The notes: generated by a model from the letters alone, not told the origin. DNA of 64,000 nt from Micromonospora_J zhanjiangensis (GCF_042650605.1 NZ_JBHSBN010000023.1:45000-108999); one strand, 5' to 3'; positions 28,076-36,357 are shown, counted from the stretch's first letter. Program-made: numbers and translations.

Positions 28076-28984
28076 TCACGGGTTGATCGCCGGCTCGGTG
28101 ATCGCCCCGTCGGCGACCTTCCACTTGTCCAGCACCTTCTTGTACGACCCGTCGGCGATGATCGCCTTGGTCGCGTCCCGGACCGCCTCGGCGAACTGCG
28201 TCTGGGTCTTGGCGACCACGTAGCCGTACGGCGCTGCCTCGTACATCTTGTCCAGCAGCTCCAGCGCGCCGTTGGCGGTGGTGACGGCGTACACGCCGAC
28301 CGGGTAGTCGGCCAGCATCGCGTCGTCCTTGCCGGAGACGACCGCGGCGGTGGCCGCGTCCTGCCCGGGGAACTGGTCGACGGTGATGGCCGGCTTGCCG
28401 CCCTCGGTGCACTTCTTGGACCGGGCGGTGATGTCGTCCACCTGGACGGTGTCCTTCTGCACGGCGATCTTCTTGCCGCACGCCGTGTCCAGGGTGATGC
28501 CCGTCGGGTTGCCCTTCTTGGTCACCCACTGGGTGCCGACCTGGTAGTAGCTCACCATCAGCGCCTGGCCCTTGCGCTCGGCGTTGATGGTGAACGACGA
28601 GACCCCGATGTCGTACTTGCCGGAGTTGACGCCGTTGATGATGTCGCCGAAGTTGGCCGACGTGAACTCGGCCTTGAGGCCGAGCTTGGCCGCGACGGCG
28701 GAGAACAGCTCGGCGTCGAACCCGATCACGGTCTTGCCGTCCGGGTCGAGGAACTCGGCCGGGGCGTAGCTGGAGTCGGTCCCGACGACGATCTTGCCCT
28801 TCGACTTGATCGCGTCGGGCACCTTGGCGGCCAGGGCCGCGTCCACGGACGAGGCGACCGTGGGTCCGGCGCCCGGCTGGTCGCCGCTCTTCTCCTCGCC
28901 GCAGGCCGCGACGGAGAGGGTGAGCAGCACGGCGCCGACGAGGCCGACGGCCGCCCGACGCCCACGGGTGAGGCTGGTTGACAT
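28076..28984 (-). CDS. Polar amino acid ABC transporter substrate-binding lipoprotein
   Basis: A 302-residue SBP_bac_3 protein. The signal peptide ends in the lipobox LSVAAC28, so it is membrane-tethered outside. GKIVVGTDSSYAPAEFLD, IGFDAELFSAVAAKLGLKAEF and GKYDIGVSSFTINAERKGQ are family landmarks; the ligand-binding Arg/Asp region appears in LADYPVGVYAV. AAAGGAGC is 8 nt before ATG 28984. It is first in the three-gene operon SBP-permease-ATPase. Confidence 0.9.
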   Translation of the reverse strand: MSTSLTRGRRAAVGLVGAVLLTLSVAACGEEKSGDQPGAGPTVASSVDAALAAKVPDAIKSKGKIVVGTDSSYAPAEFLDPDGKTVIGFDAELFSAVAAKLGLKAEFTSANFGDIINGVNSGKYDIGVSSFTINAERKGQALMVSYYQVGTQWVTKKGNPTGITLDTACGKKIAVQKDTVQVDDITARSKKCTEGGKPAITVDQFPGQDAATAAVVSGKDDAMLADYPVGVYAVTTANGALELLDKMYEAAPYGYVVAKTQTQFAEAVRDATKAIIADGSYKKVLDKWKVADGAITEPAINP

Positions 28985-29026
28985 GATGCGCTCCTTTGCA
29001 GGGGTGGAACGTAGAGCGCCGGGGGG

Positions 29027-29061
29027 GGCGCCGCGGGTCCCGGGTCGGGGCCCGCGGCGCC
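29027..29061 (-). terminator. GC-rich hairpin ending the liv operon
   Basis: Perfect 11-bp arms GGCGCCGCGGG (29027-29037) and CCCGCGGCGCC (29051-29061) around a 13-nt loop, directly after the livF stop and before the polar amino acid operon. It directly abuts a run of eight G (29021-29028). Confidence 0.7.
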
Positions 29062-29065
29062 ACCA

Positions 29066-29776
29066 CTAGGCGACGCCCAGGTATGCCTCCTTCACCGAGG
29101 CGTCGTGCAGCAGCTCCTGACCGGTGCCGCTCTTGACGATGCGACCGGTCTCCAGGACGTACGCCCGGTGCGCGCGGGACAGCGCCTGCTGGGCGTTCTG
29201 CTCGACCAGCAGGACGGTGGTGCCCTGCTGGTTGATCTCGGTGATGATCGAGAAGATCTGCTGGATGAGCATCGGGGCGAGCCCCATCGACGGCTCGTCC
29301 AGCAGCAGCAGCTTGGGCCGGCTCATCAACGCCCGCCCCACGGCGAGCATCTGCTGCTCACCGCCGGAGAGCGTGCCGCCCGGCTGCTTGCGCCGCTCCA
29401 GCAGCCGCGGGAACAGGTCGAACACCCGCTCCAGGTCGCCGGCGATGGCGGCCTTGTCCCGGCGGGTGTAGGCGCCCATGTCCAGGTTCTCCTGGACCGA
29501 CATGCCGGGGAAGATCCCCCGGCCCTCCGGCGACTGGCTGATCCCGCGGACCACCCGCAGGTCGGCCCGCAGCTTGGTGATGTCCTGCCCGGCGAACCGG
29601 ATCCGCCCGGCCGACACCGGCCGGATCCCCGAGATCGCCCGCATGGTGGTCGACTTGCCGGCGCCGTTGGCCCCGATCAGGGCGACGACCTCGCCCTCGT
29701 CGACGGTCAGCGAGATTCCGTGCAGCGCCTGGATCCGCCCGTACAGCAGGCTGACGTTCTCCAACTCAAGCAGCAT
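29066..29776 (-). CDS. livF: Branched-chain amino acid ABC transporter ATPase LivF
   Basis: A 236-residue ABC ATPase: Walker A GANGAGKST, LSGGEQQMLAVGRALMSRP signature, Walker B LLLLDEPSMGLAP and the LivF-typical SLLYGRIQALHGIS start and C-terminal VKEAYLGVA. With LivG it powers uptake of Leu/Ile/Val or related ligands through LivHM. ATG 29776 lies inside the end of livG (11-bp overlap), so translation is coupled. Last gene of livKHMGF. Confidence 0.95.
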   Translation of the reverse strand: MLLELENVSLLYGRIQALHGISLTVDEGEVVALIGANGAGKSTTMRAISGIRPVSAGRIRFAGQDITKLRADLRVVRGISQSPEGRGIFPGMSVQENLDMGAYTRRDKAAIAGDLERVFDLFPRLLERRKQPGGTLSGGEQQMLAVGRALMSRPKLLLLDEPSMGLAPMLIQQIFSIITEINQQGTTVLLVEQNAQQALSRAHRAYVLETGRIVKSGTGQELLHDASVKEAYLGVA

Positions 29777-30719
29777 CGTCCGGTACCCCCAGGTAGGCCG
29801 CGATCACCTTCGGGTCCTCCCGCACCTCGGCGGGCAACCCGTCGGCGATCTTCTTGCCGAACTCCAACACCACGATCCGGTCGGTGACGCCCATGACCAG
29901 CCGCATGTCGTGCTCGATCAACAACACCGTCACCCCGGTGTCCCGGATCCGCCGGATGAGCGCGAGCAGCTCCTCCTTCTCCGCCGGGTTGAAGCCGGCG
30001 GCCGGCTCGTCCAGGCAGAGCAGGGTCGGCTTCGTGGCCAGCGCCCGGGCGATCTCCAGTCGGCGCTGCTCGCCGTAGGAGAGGTTGCGGGCCAGCTCGT
30101 CGGCGCGTCGGCGGATGCCGACGAACTCCAGCAACTGGTGCGCCAGCTCCCGGCCGGACCGCTCCTCACGCCAGTGCCGGGGCAGCCGCAGCAGCGCCGA
30201 CACCACGCTGGCGCGGTGGTTGGCGTCCGCGCCCACCTGGACGTTCTCCAGGGCCGTCATCTCCGGGAAGAGCCGGACGTTCTGGAACGTCCGGGCGATG
30301 CCGGCCCGGGTGATGGTGTGCTTCTTCCGGCCGACCAGTGACTCGCCGCGGAACCGGATGTCGCCCTCTCGCCGGCGCCGGGCAAACAGACGGCGCCACG
30401 CGCTAGATCCTCGCTTAGGAAGAAAGGACGGTTTGTAGACGCCGGTGATCGCGTTGAAGCAGGTGGTCTTGCCCGCGCCGTTCGGCCCGATCAGACCGAG
30501 GATCTCGCCCTCCCGGATCTCGAACGAGACCCGGTCCAGGGCGACCACGCCGCCGAACCGCAGCACCAGGTCGTCGACCTGGAGCAGCGTCCCCCGGTCC
30601 GTGGTGGCCGTGCCGGACCCACCCGCGGTCCGCTGGGCCGGCGCGGTCTTTCCGACGGCTTCCGCCGCAGCGGACGCGGTCGTCTCCGGCCCGGTGGCCG
30701 GCGTACCGACGTCACTCAC
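29766..30719 (-). CDS. livG: Branched-chain amino acid ABC transporter ATPase LivG with N-terminal tail and internal insertion
   Basis: A 317-residue ABC ATPase, longer than the usual about 255-290. Residues 1-43 are a low-complexity Ala/Thr-rich tail. Walker A is GPNGAGKTT at 78-86, followed by FNAITGVY. Residues 96-118 (KPSFLPKRG ... RRRRE) form an insertion, with A/T-richer codons, just before GDIRF. The rest is normal LivG: RTFQNVRLFPEMTALENV, LSYGEQRRLEIARAL, LLCLDEPAAGFNP and EHDMRLVMGVTDRI. GTG 30719 overlaps the livM stop by 8 bp. Confidence 0.92.
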   Translation of the reverse strand: MSDVGTPATGPETTASAAAEAVGKTAPAQRTAGGSGTATTDRGTLLQVDDLVLRFGGVVALDRVSFEIREGEILGLIGPNGAGKTTCFNAITGVYKPSFLPKRGSSAWRRLFARRRREGDIRFRGESLVGRKKHTITRAGIARTFQNVRLFPEMTALENVQVGADANHRASVVSALLRLPRHWREERSGRELAHQLLEFVGIRRRADELARNLSYGEQRRLEIARALATKPTLLCLDEPAAGFNPAEKEELLALIRRIRDTGVTVLLIEHDMRLVMGVTDRIVVLEFGKKIADGLPAEVREDPKVIAAYLGVPDDAA

Positions 30720-31809
30720 CGACGGTCACCTCCTTCTCCCGGTCCTTGAGTTCCTGTGTCCGTCGTCGGTTCGGGATCAGACCCTGCGGCCGGAAGATCA
30801 TGATGAGGATCAGGATCGCGCCGAACAACAGGAACCGGTACTCGAAGGCGTCCGTGTCGCCGATCTTGAGGCCGCGCAGCCGCTCGGGCAGGTACGCGAT
30901 CAGGGCACCGCCGACGATCACGCCGACGATGTTGCCCGAGCCGCCCATCACCACCCCGGCCAGGATCAGGATCGAGAAGATCAGGTCGAAGTTCTTCGAG
31001 TTGATGAAGCCCTGCTGCCCGGCGAACATCACCCCGGACAGCGAACCGATGGCCGCGCCGATGGCGAACGCCCACAGCTTGAACTTGAAGGTCGGCACGC
31101 CCATCGCCTCGGCCGCCTCCTCGTCCTCGCGGACGGCGACCCAGGCCCGGCCCACCCGGCTGCGGTCCAGGTTCCGCACCGCGAAGATCACGATGATGAT
31201 CAACGTGAGTCCGAGCCAGTAGTACGGCCGCGCGTCGATCACCCCGAACAGCGGCGTGCCGTCGGCGTACTGGCCGGGCGGGTGCGGGATGTCGCCGATG
31301 CCGCGCTGGCCGCGCAGCGCCGGCGTGGCGGTGGCGATCACCCGGATGATCTCGGCGAAGCCGAGCGTGACGATGGCCAGGTAGTCACCGCGCAGGCGCA
31401 GCGTCGGCCAGCCCAGCAGGACACCCGAGATCATCACGACCACGATGGCCACCGGTACGGTCGCCGCCCAGCTCCACTTCGTCCCGAAGTCGCTCTCGTC
31501 CGACGCGAGCAGCGCGGTGGTGTACGCGCCGAGGGCGAAGAAGCCGACGTAGCCCAGGTCGAGCAGGCCGGCCTTGCCGACCACGACGTTCAGACCGAGC
31601 GCGAGCAGCACGTAGTAGGAGACCGTGAACAGGGTGGTCGCCCAGTCCGTCTCGGTGGTGACCAGGCCGGGAATGGCGATGTTCGGCAGCGCGTAGAAGA
31701 AGACCGCGATCAGGACCAGGGCCACCCAGCGTGCCGGTCGGGGCAGGTTTTGCCACCGGTCGCCGAGCACGCCGGTGCCGGAGCGGAGGCGTTCGAGGAC
31801 GTTTGTCAT
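30712..31809 (-). CDS. livM: Branched-chain amino acid ABC transporter permease LivM
   Basis: A 365-residue membrane protein with about 9-10 helices. LALGLNVVVGKAGLLDLGYVGFFALGAY is the LivM landmark (positions about 70-97), GDYLAIVTLGFAEIIRV a second, and the cytoplasmic coupling loop is RVGRAWVAVREDEEAAEAMGV. ATG 31809 overlaps the livH stop (ATGA). It pairs with LivH as the heterodimeric channel. Confidence 0.95.
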   Translation of the reverse strand: MTNVLERLRSGTGVLGDRWQNLPRPARWVALVLIAVFFYALPNIAIPGLVTTETDWATTLFTVSYYVLLALGLNVVVGKAGLLDLGYVGFFALGAYTTALLASDESDFGTKWSWAATVPVAIVVVMISGVLLGWPTLRLRGDYLAIVTLGFAEIIRVIATATPALRGQRGIGDIPHPPGQYADGTPLFGVIDARPYYWLGLTLIIIVIFAVRNLDRSRVGRAWVAVREDEEAAEAMGVPTFKFKLWAFAIGAAIGSLSGVMFAGQQGFINSKNFDLIFSILILAGVVMGGSGNIVGVIVGGALIAYLPERLRGLKIGDTDAFEYRFLLFGAILILIMIFRPQGLIPNRRRTQELKDREKEVTVGE

Positions 31810-32756
31810 GCCCGGGCCCTCCCCAGCGACTCGCCGAGCAGGCCGGTCGGCCGGAACAGCAGAATCAGGATCAGAACGACGAACGCCACCACCGGCGTCC
31901 ACTGCGTACCGAACAGGCCGGAACCCCAGCCCTCCAGCACGCCGAGCAGCAGACCGCCGAGCAGTGCGCCACGCAGGTTGCCGATCCCGCCGAGCACCGC
32001 CGCCGCGAAGGCCTTGATGCCGAGGTCGAAACCGGCGAAGAAGTGGGTACCGGTGATCTTGATGTCGTACATCAGCGCGGCGGCGCCCGCCATCATCCCG
32101 CCGAGCAGGAAGACCAGCGCGATCACCCGGTCCTTGTTCACGCCCATCAGCGCGGCGGTGTTCGGGTCCTGGGCGATCGCCCGGACGCCCCGACCCAGCC
32201 GGGTGCGGTTGATGAACGTGTCCAGCGCGACCATCAGCAGGATCGCCAGCAGCACCAGGAAGACCTGGAGGTTGGTGATCGACGTGCCGGCGACGTTGAA
32301 CAGTTCCTTCTGCTCGAACAGCCGCGGCGCGCCCCACGGCCGGCGTTTGGTCGCGATGCCCACCGCCTCGGACATCACCACCGAGGCACCGATCGCGGTG
32401 ATCAGGAAGGTCAGCACCGGCGCGTTGCGCCTCCGCAACGGTCGGTAGGCCACCCGCTCCAGCACCAAGGCGGTGGCACCGGAGGTGAGGGCCGCGGCGA
32501 CCAGGCCGACGATCAGGTACAGCACCATCGCGCCGAACCCGGGGATGGGCGAGTTCTGGTCCAGGCCCAGCCAGTTCCAGGCGATGATCGCCCCGAACGA
32601 GCCGACCATGAAGACCTCGGAATGGGCAAAGTTAATCAGGCGTAGCACGCCGTACACCATGGTGTAGCCGAGAGCGAACAGCGCGTAGATCGCGCCCTGG
32701 GCCAGCCCCTGGATGCTCAGGTCCCCGAAGTTGGAGAACAACTGGTTGAAATTCAC
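31806..32756 (-). CDS. livH: Branched-chain amino acid ABC transporter permease LivH
   Basis: A 316-residue membrane protein with about 8 helices: GLAQGAIYALFALGYTMVYGVLRLINFAHSE near the N-terminus and GRGVRAIAQDPNTAALMGVN as the coupling loop are typical LivH features; GGIGNLRGALLGGLLLGVLE is near the C-terminus. The start is GTG 32756. It is separated from livK by 110 bp containing two hairpins. Confidence 0.95.
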   Translation of the reverse strand: MNFNQLFSNFGDLSIQGLAQGAIYALFALGYTMVYGVLRLINFAHSEVFMVGSFGAIIAWNWLGLDQNSPIPGFGAMVLYLIVGLVAAALTSGATALVLERVAYRPLRRRNAPVLTFLITAIGASVVMSEAVGIATKRRPWGAPRLFEQKELFNVAGTSITNLQVFLVLLAILLMVALDTFINRTRLGRGVRAIAQDPNTAALMGVNKDRVIALVFLLGGMMAGAAALMYDIKITGTHFFAGFDLGIKAFAAAVLGGIGNLRGALLGGLLLGVLEGWGSGLFGTQWTPVVAFVVLILILLFRPTGLLGESLGRARA

Positions 32757-32782
32757 ATCGGTCTCCGAATGAGATCGGACAG

Positions 32783-32860
32783 CGGACGCGGCCGGGAGGC
32801 GATGCTCCCGACCGCGCCGTCCGTCAGCTGGTGGCCCGCCACATCAGGCGACGGGCCACC
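32783..32860 (-). terminator. Two successive hairpins between livK and livH, probable attenuator/processing site
   Basis: Hairpin 1 spans 32783-32823, arms of about 16-18 nt with two mismatches around a short loop; hairpin 2 spans 32830-32860 with perfect 9-bp arms GGTGGCCCG/CGGGCCACC. Lying after the first gene of the operon, they would lower downstream transcription or stabilise the livK message, so that the binding protein is made in excess over the membrane parts. That role is inference. Confidence 0.5.
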
Positions 32861-32866
32861 CCCGGG

Positions 32867-34027
32867 TCACTGCGTCTTGATCTCCTGATCGGCCTTGATC
32901 TCACCGCCGGCGACCTTGTACGCCCAGATCTTCAGGTACTGCGAGTCGAGCTCGCCCTTGTCGGTGAACTTGTAGGTGTTCGCGATGCCCTCGAAGGTCA
33001 CGCCGGTGACGAACTCCTGCATCTTGGCGGTGGTGGTGTTGCCGCCGTCGATGCCCTTGAGGAAGATGCCGGCCGCGTCGTACGCGATGTCGCTGTACGT
33101 ACCCGCCTCCTGGCCCCACTTCTTCTTGTAGTTCTCGGCGAAGTTGCCCTTGGCCTCGGAGGCCGGGGCACACGGGCAGGTCAGGACCGTACCCTCGGCG
33201 GCCGCCTTACCGGCGGTCTCGATGTAGGCCGGGTCCTTCACGCCGTCCGCGGCGACCAGGGTGGCGGTGACGCCGGCGGCCCGCATCTGCTTCACCAGCA
33301 GACCGGCCTCCTGGTAGTAGCCGCCGTAGAAGACCGCCTCCGCACCGGTCGACTTGATCTTCGTGATCACCGGGTTGAAGTCCTTGGTGACGTTCCGCTC
33401 GACCTTGTCGTCGCCGACCTTCTGCGCGCCGAGGGCGGTCTTGACGTTGTCGGCCAGGCCGGCACCGTACGCGCTCTGGTCGTCGATGACGAAGACCTTC
33501 TGCGCCTTCAGCGTGTTCTTGATGTAGGCGGCGGCGGCCGGACCCTGCGAGTCGTCGTTGCCCAGGCCCCGGTGGAACACCTTCCAGCCCTTGCTGCCCA
33601 GGCTGGTCCGGGTCGCCGACGGGGAGATGATCGGCAGCTTCGCCTCTTCGAAGATCGGCGTCGCGGCCTCGGTCTCGCCGGAGAAGGCGGGGCCGACCAC
33701 ACCGATGATCTTCTTGTCCTTGACCACCTCACGGGCCAGGCCGGCGGCCTGCTTCTCGTCGCCCTGGGAATCCTTCTCCACCAGGTCGACCTTGCAGTCC
33801 GAGTGCTTCTCGTTGTATTCCTCGATCGCCAGCTTGGCGCCGTTCTTGATGTTGATGCCGAGGTTGGCGGCGTCACCCGTCAGGGCACCGAAGAAGGCGA
33901 TCTTCAGACCGCACTTGCTGTCCGAACCCGACCCTCCCCCACTACCGCCGGAACAGGCGGATGCGCCCATCACCAGCGCACTGGCGAGCGCCACGCCGCC
34001 AACAACACGTACGAGCTTCTGCCTCAA
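32867..34027 (-). CDS. livK: Branched-chain amino acid ABC transporter substrate-binding lipoprotein LivK
   Basis: A 386-residue type I periplasmic-binding protein. The signal peptide ends in the lipobox GASAC25, followed by a Gly/Ser linker. LKIAFFGALTGDAANLGINIKNGAKLAIEEYN is the canonical LivK/LivJ start; FVIDDQSAYGAGLADNV and EAVFYGGYYQEAGLLVKQM mark the second lobe. The start is TTG 34027 with AGAAGGGG about 9 nt upstream. First gene of livKHMGF; ligand probably branched-chain amino acids, though this family also binds amides and other ligands. Confidence 0.93.
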   Translation of the reverse strand: MRQKLVRVVGGVALASALVMGASACSGGSGGGSGSDSKCGLKIAFFGALTGDAANLGINIKNGAKLAIEEYNEKHSDCKVDLVEKDSQGDEKQAAGLAREVVKDKKIIGVVGPAFSGETEAATPIFEEAKLPIISPSATRTSLGSKGWKVFHRGLGNDDSQGPAAAAYIKNTLKAQKVFVIDDQSAYGAGLADNVKTALGAQKVGDDKVERNVTKDFNPVITKIKSTGAEAVFYGGYYQEAGLLVKQMRAAGVTATLVAADGVKDPAYIETAGKAAAEGTVLTCPCAPASEAKGNFAENYKKKWGQEAGTYSDIAYDAAGIFLKGIDGGNTTTAKMQEFVTGVTFEGIANTYKFTDKGELDSQYLKIWAYKVAGGEIKADQEIKTQ

Positions 34028-34299
34028 GGCACGAACCCCTTCTCGATTCGGCGGTCCAGAGCACCCGGCGCGTCGGTCCCCGCGGGTGTGATGAACCTGA
34101 CCACAAACCCGATCTGGGCGGGGACGTTATCCCACCGGCCAACCACGCCGGTAGACCCGAGAACAGGGGTTGACCTAACCGTTACACGGCGTGGTGACTC
34201 CAAACATGAACCTGTAAGAGATCGTCGGGCGGGGACCGTCCGCCGGGCCGACCCGCCGGGCCGAGCCCGCCGCACGGGCGGGCGCCTCACCCGGCCGGC

Positions 34300-34652
34300 T
34301 CAGGGCAGCGCGGCGTACCAGACCGCGGCCTCCCGGCCGTCGTCCACCGCGGCCAGCAGCCCGGCCGGATCCGCACCCACAGTGACCGTCGGCGCCGCCG
34401 AACCGGGCCCGGCCGGACCGCCACCCGGCGGGGCGCCCGGACCATCCGACGACGTCGGAACCGACCCGCCGGCTCCCGCCGGCGCGGCCAGACCCACGCC
34501 GCCCCGCCGGAACCGGCCGGCACCGGCAGCGACACGGCCCGCCAGGCGGGCCGCACCGGCTCCGGCGGCGCGTCCACACCGGACCGGCAATCGCCGACCA
34601 GCAGCACCCCGACCACGCCGAACAGCACAGCGGTACGCCCGCGCCGCGCCAC
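34300..34652 (-). pseudogene. Decayed lipoprotein gene of unknown function
   Basis: From 34652 the reverse strand encodes ARRGRTAVLFGVVGVLLVGDC, a lipoprotein signal, then about 25 biased residues ending VSLPVPAG. The plausible continuation is in another frame (AGAGGSVPTSSDGPGAPP ... VGADPAGLLAAVDDGREAAVWYAALP, stop near 34300). No single frame keeps the coding bias over the whole length, indicating at least one frameshift and probably an internal deletion. I recognise no family. It lies between livK and pdtaR, both on the same strand. Confidence 0.4.
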
Positions 34653-34713
34653 CCGGCCGTGCCTGGTGACGTACGACGATCGACGACAGCCCCGGACGGC
34701 CCGGCGGTGGCGC

Positions 34714-35340
34714 TCAGTCCTGCGCCGGAGCCGGCTCGTCGGGCCCCGTCCCGACGATGCCCTCGGCCAGGATCCGCTCGGCCACCTCGCGCATGGTCAT
34801 CCGGTGGTCCATCGCGGTGCGCTGGATCCACTTGAACGCCTGCGGCTCGGTCATCCCGTACGCGGTCATCAGCGCGCCCTTGGCCCGCTCCACCGTCTTG
34901 CGGACCTCCAGCCGGTCGGTCAGCCCGGCCACCTCGGCCTCCAGCGCGGAGATCTCCGAGTAGCGGGACAGCGCGATCTCGATCGCCGGCACCAGGTCGC
35001 TCTTCTGGAACGGCTTCACCAGGTACGCCATCGCCCCGGCCGCCCGGGCCCGCTCCACCAGGTCCCGCTGACTGAACGCGGTGAGAATGATCACGGGGGC
35101 GATCCGCTCCCCGGCGATCCGCTCGGCCGCCGCCAGGCCGTCCATGATCGGCATCTTGATGTCCAGGATGACCAGGTCGGGCTTCAGCTCCTCGGCCAGG
35201 CGGACGGCGGTCTCGCCGTCGCCGGCCTCGCCGACCACCTCGTAGCCCTCCTCGACCAGCATCTCGGCCAGATCGAGCCGGATGAGCGCCTCGTCCTCGG
35301 CGATCAGCACCCGCCTGCGCTCCGCCTGCGTCTCGGCCAC
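34714..35340 (-). CDS. pdtaR: ANTAR-domain response regulator (PdtaR/Rv1626 type)
   Basis: A 208-residue response regulator that acts on RNA. The receiver domain (about 10-125) has acidic pocket E15-D16, phosphoacceptor D60 in LVILDIKMP, Thr/Ser switch in IILTAF and Lys in VKPF. A coiled linker (SEISALEAEVAGLTDRLEVRKTVERAK) leads into the C-terminal ANTAR domain (about 150-200) with ALMTAYGMTEPQAFKWIQ. ANTAR proteins bind paired hexaloop RNA hairpins and antiterminate. GTG 35340 has GGGGGG about 8 nt upstream. The partner kinase (PdtaS type) is not in the window. Synteny beside the liv operon and pyk region is conserved in actinobacteria. Confidence 0.93.
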   Translation of the reverse strand: MAETQAERRRVLIAEDEALIRLDLAEMLVEEGYEVVGEAGDGETAVRLAEELKPDLVILDIKMPIMDGLAAAERIAGERIAPVIILTAFSQRDLVERARAAGAMAYLVKPFQKSDLVPAIEIALSRYSEISALEAEVAGLTDRLEVRKTVERAKGALMTAYGMTEPQAFKWIQRTAMDHRMTMREVAERILAEGIVGTGPDEPAPAQD

Positions 35341-35472
35341 CGGTCGTACCCCCCAAAAATGCCGCCTGCCTCCGACACCTACGGAACCGGGTGTCGCGGG
35401 GTTCAGCGTAGTGGGTAGTCTGTGAGGCGCCAGCATGCCCCGGCATCAATTAGCAGGCCCTGGCACCGAAAA

Positions 35473-35549
35473 GTCCCTGTACTCCAATCGGCAGAGAGGC
35501 GGAGCTCAAACCTCCGACAGTGTGGGTTCGAGTCCCACCGGGGACACCA
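35473..35549 (+). tRNA. tRNA gene with CAA anticodon (nominal tRNA-Leu) but class I structure, CCA encoded
   Basis: Acceptor stem GTCCCTG (35473-35479) pairs with CGGGGAC (35539-35545, one G-U), discriminator A35546, encoded CCA 35547-35549. D arm 35482-35498 (three pairs plus a C-A mismatch, GG in the loop). Anticodon stem CGGAG/CTCCG perfect, loop CTCAAAC with anticodon CAA at 35507-35509. The variable loop is only 5 nt (ACAGT, 35517-35521). T arm GTGGG/CCCAC with TTCGAGT loop. The anticodon reads UUG (Leu), but genuine bacterial tRNA-Leu are class II with a long variable arm, so leucyl charging is doubtful. Alternative: a specialised, recently diverged or decayed tRNA. Confidence 0.85.
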
Positions 35550-35581
35550 AAATTGTCGTACGCCGGTTCGAAAATGACCGG

Positions 35582-36325
35582 GTGCATCCAGTTGAGATCC
35601 GCACCCGGGCTCGGCAGCTTTACCTTACGGGCACCTCGGTGGCGGGTGCCGCGCGTGCGGTCGGCCTGCCCTACCGCACCGTATGGCACTGGTGCCATGA
35701 CCGCCCCGAGCCGAAGAAGGTCGGCACCGCCACACGCTGCTTCCGGTGCCAGCCGTCCGCGACCGTCGACGAGCCGGCCTACGCCTATCTCCTCGGGCTC
35801 TACCTCGGCGACGGCCACCTGGTCAACTCCGCCCGGGTGCCGGTGCTGCGGATCGCCTGCGCGGACGCCTGGCCGGGCCTGATCGAGGCCTGCGACCAGG
35901 CGATGCGCGCCGTCCTGGCCGCAAAGGTCCAACGGGTGCGGAAGCAGGGCTGCGTCTCGGTGCAGAGCTACGGCACGCACTGGCCGTGCCTGCTGCCGCA
36001 GCACGGCCCGGGCAAGAAGCACGAACGGCCGATCGTGCTCACCGACTGGCAACGGGACATCGTCGCCGCCCATCCCGGGCCCTTCCTTCGCGGCCTGTTC
36101 CACTCCGACGGTGCCCGGTTCAGCAACCGGGTGAAGGTGCGTGGCAGGTACTACGTCTATCCGCGGTACATGTTTGTCAACCACTCCGCCGACATCATGG
36201 GTCTGTGCCAGTGGGCGCTGGACCTGCTGGGCATCGCCTGGCGGATGAACCGACCCGTCTCGCTCTCCGTCGCCCGTCGGGACGCCGTCGCCTTACTGGA
36301 CCGGTACGTCGGCCCGAAGAACTGA
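35582..36325 (+). CDS. HTH plus LAGLIDADG homing-endonuclease-like protein immediately behind the tRNA
   Basis: A 247-residue protein from GTG 35582. Residues about 8-40 form a helix-turn-helix (RQLYLTGTSVAGAARAVGLP ... VWHWCHD), followed by a Cys pair (C53, C56). Two LAGLIDADG-type helices follow: LLGLYLGDGHL with acidic D77, and FLRGLFHSDGARF with D176, so both metal-binding Asp are present and a single chain could form the pseudo-dimeric nuclease. Lys145-Lys146 may be the catalytic-basic patch. The gene begins 32 bp after the tRNA CCA, is on the same strand, and is free-standing with no intein or intron borders visible. It may be a nuclease, or a regulator that co-opted the fold. Confidence 0.78.
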   Translation: MHPVEIRTRARQLYLTGTSVAGAARAVGLPYRTVWHWCHDRPEPKKVGTATRCFRCQPSATVDEPAYAYLLGLYLGDGHLVNSARVPVLRIACADAWPGLIEACDQAMRAVLAAKVQRVRKQGCVSVQSYGTHWPCLLPQHGPGKKHERPIVLTDWQRDIVAAHPGPFLRGLFHSDGARFSNRVKVRGRYYVYPRYMFVNHSADIMGLCQWALDLLGIAWRMNRPVSLSVARRDAVALLDRYVGPKN

Positions 36326-36357
36326 TCCGGGACGAGACCGACATGGGACGCGCCACC

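Noticed and set aside
29021..29028. Run of eight G as a possible phase-variable tract
   Set aside because: It lies between genes, next to a terminator hairpin, outside any coding start or promoter that it could switch.
35435..35581. Upstream in-frame extension of the LAGLIDADG protein through the tRNA
   Set aside because: It would translate the tRNA sequence itself; the HTH begins after GTG 35582, so the extension is chance.
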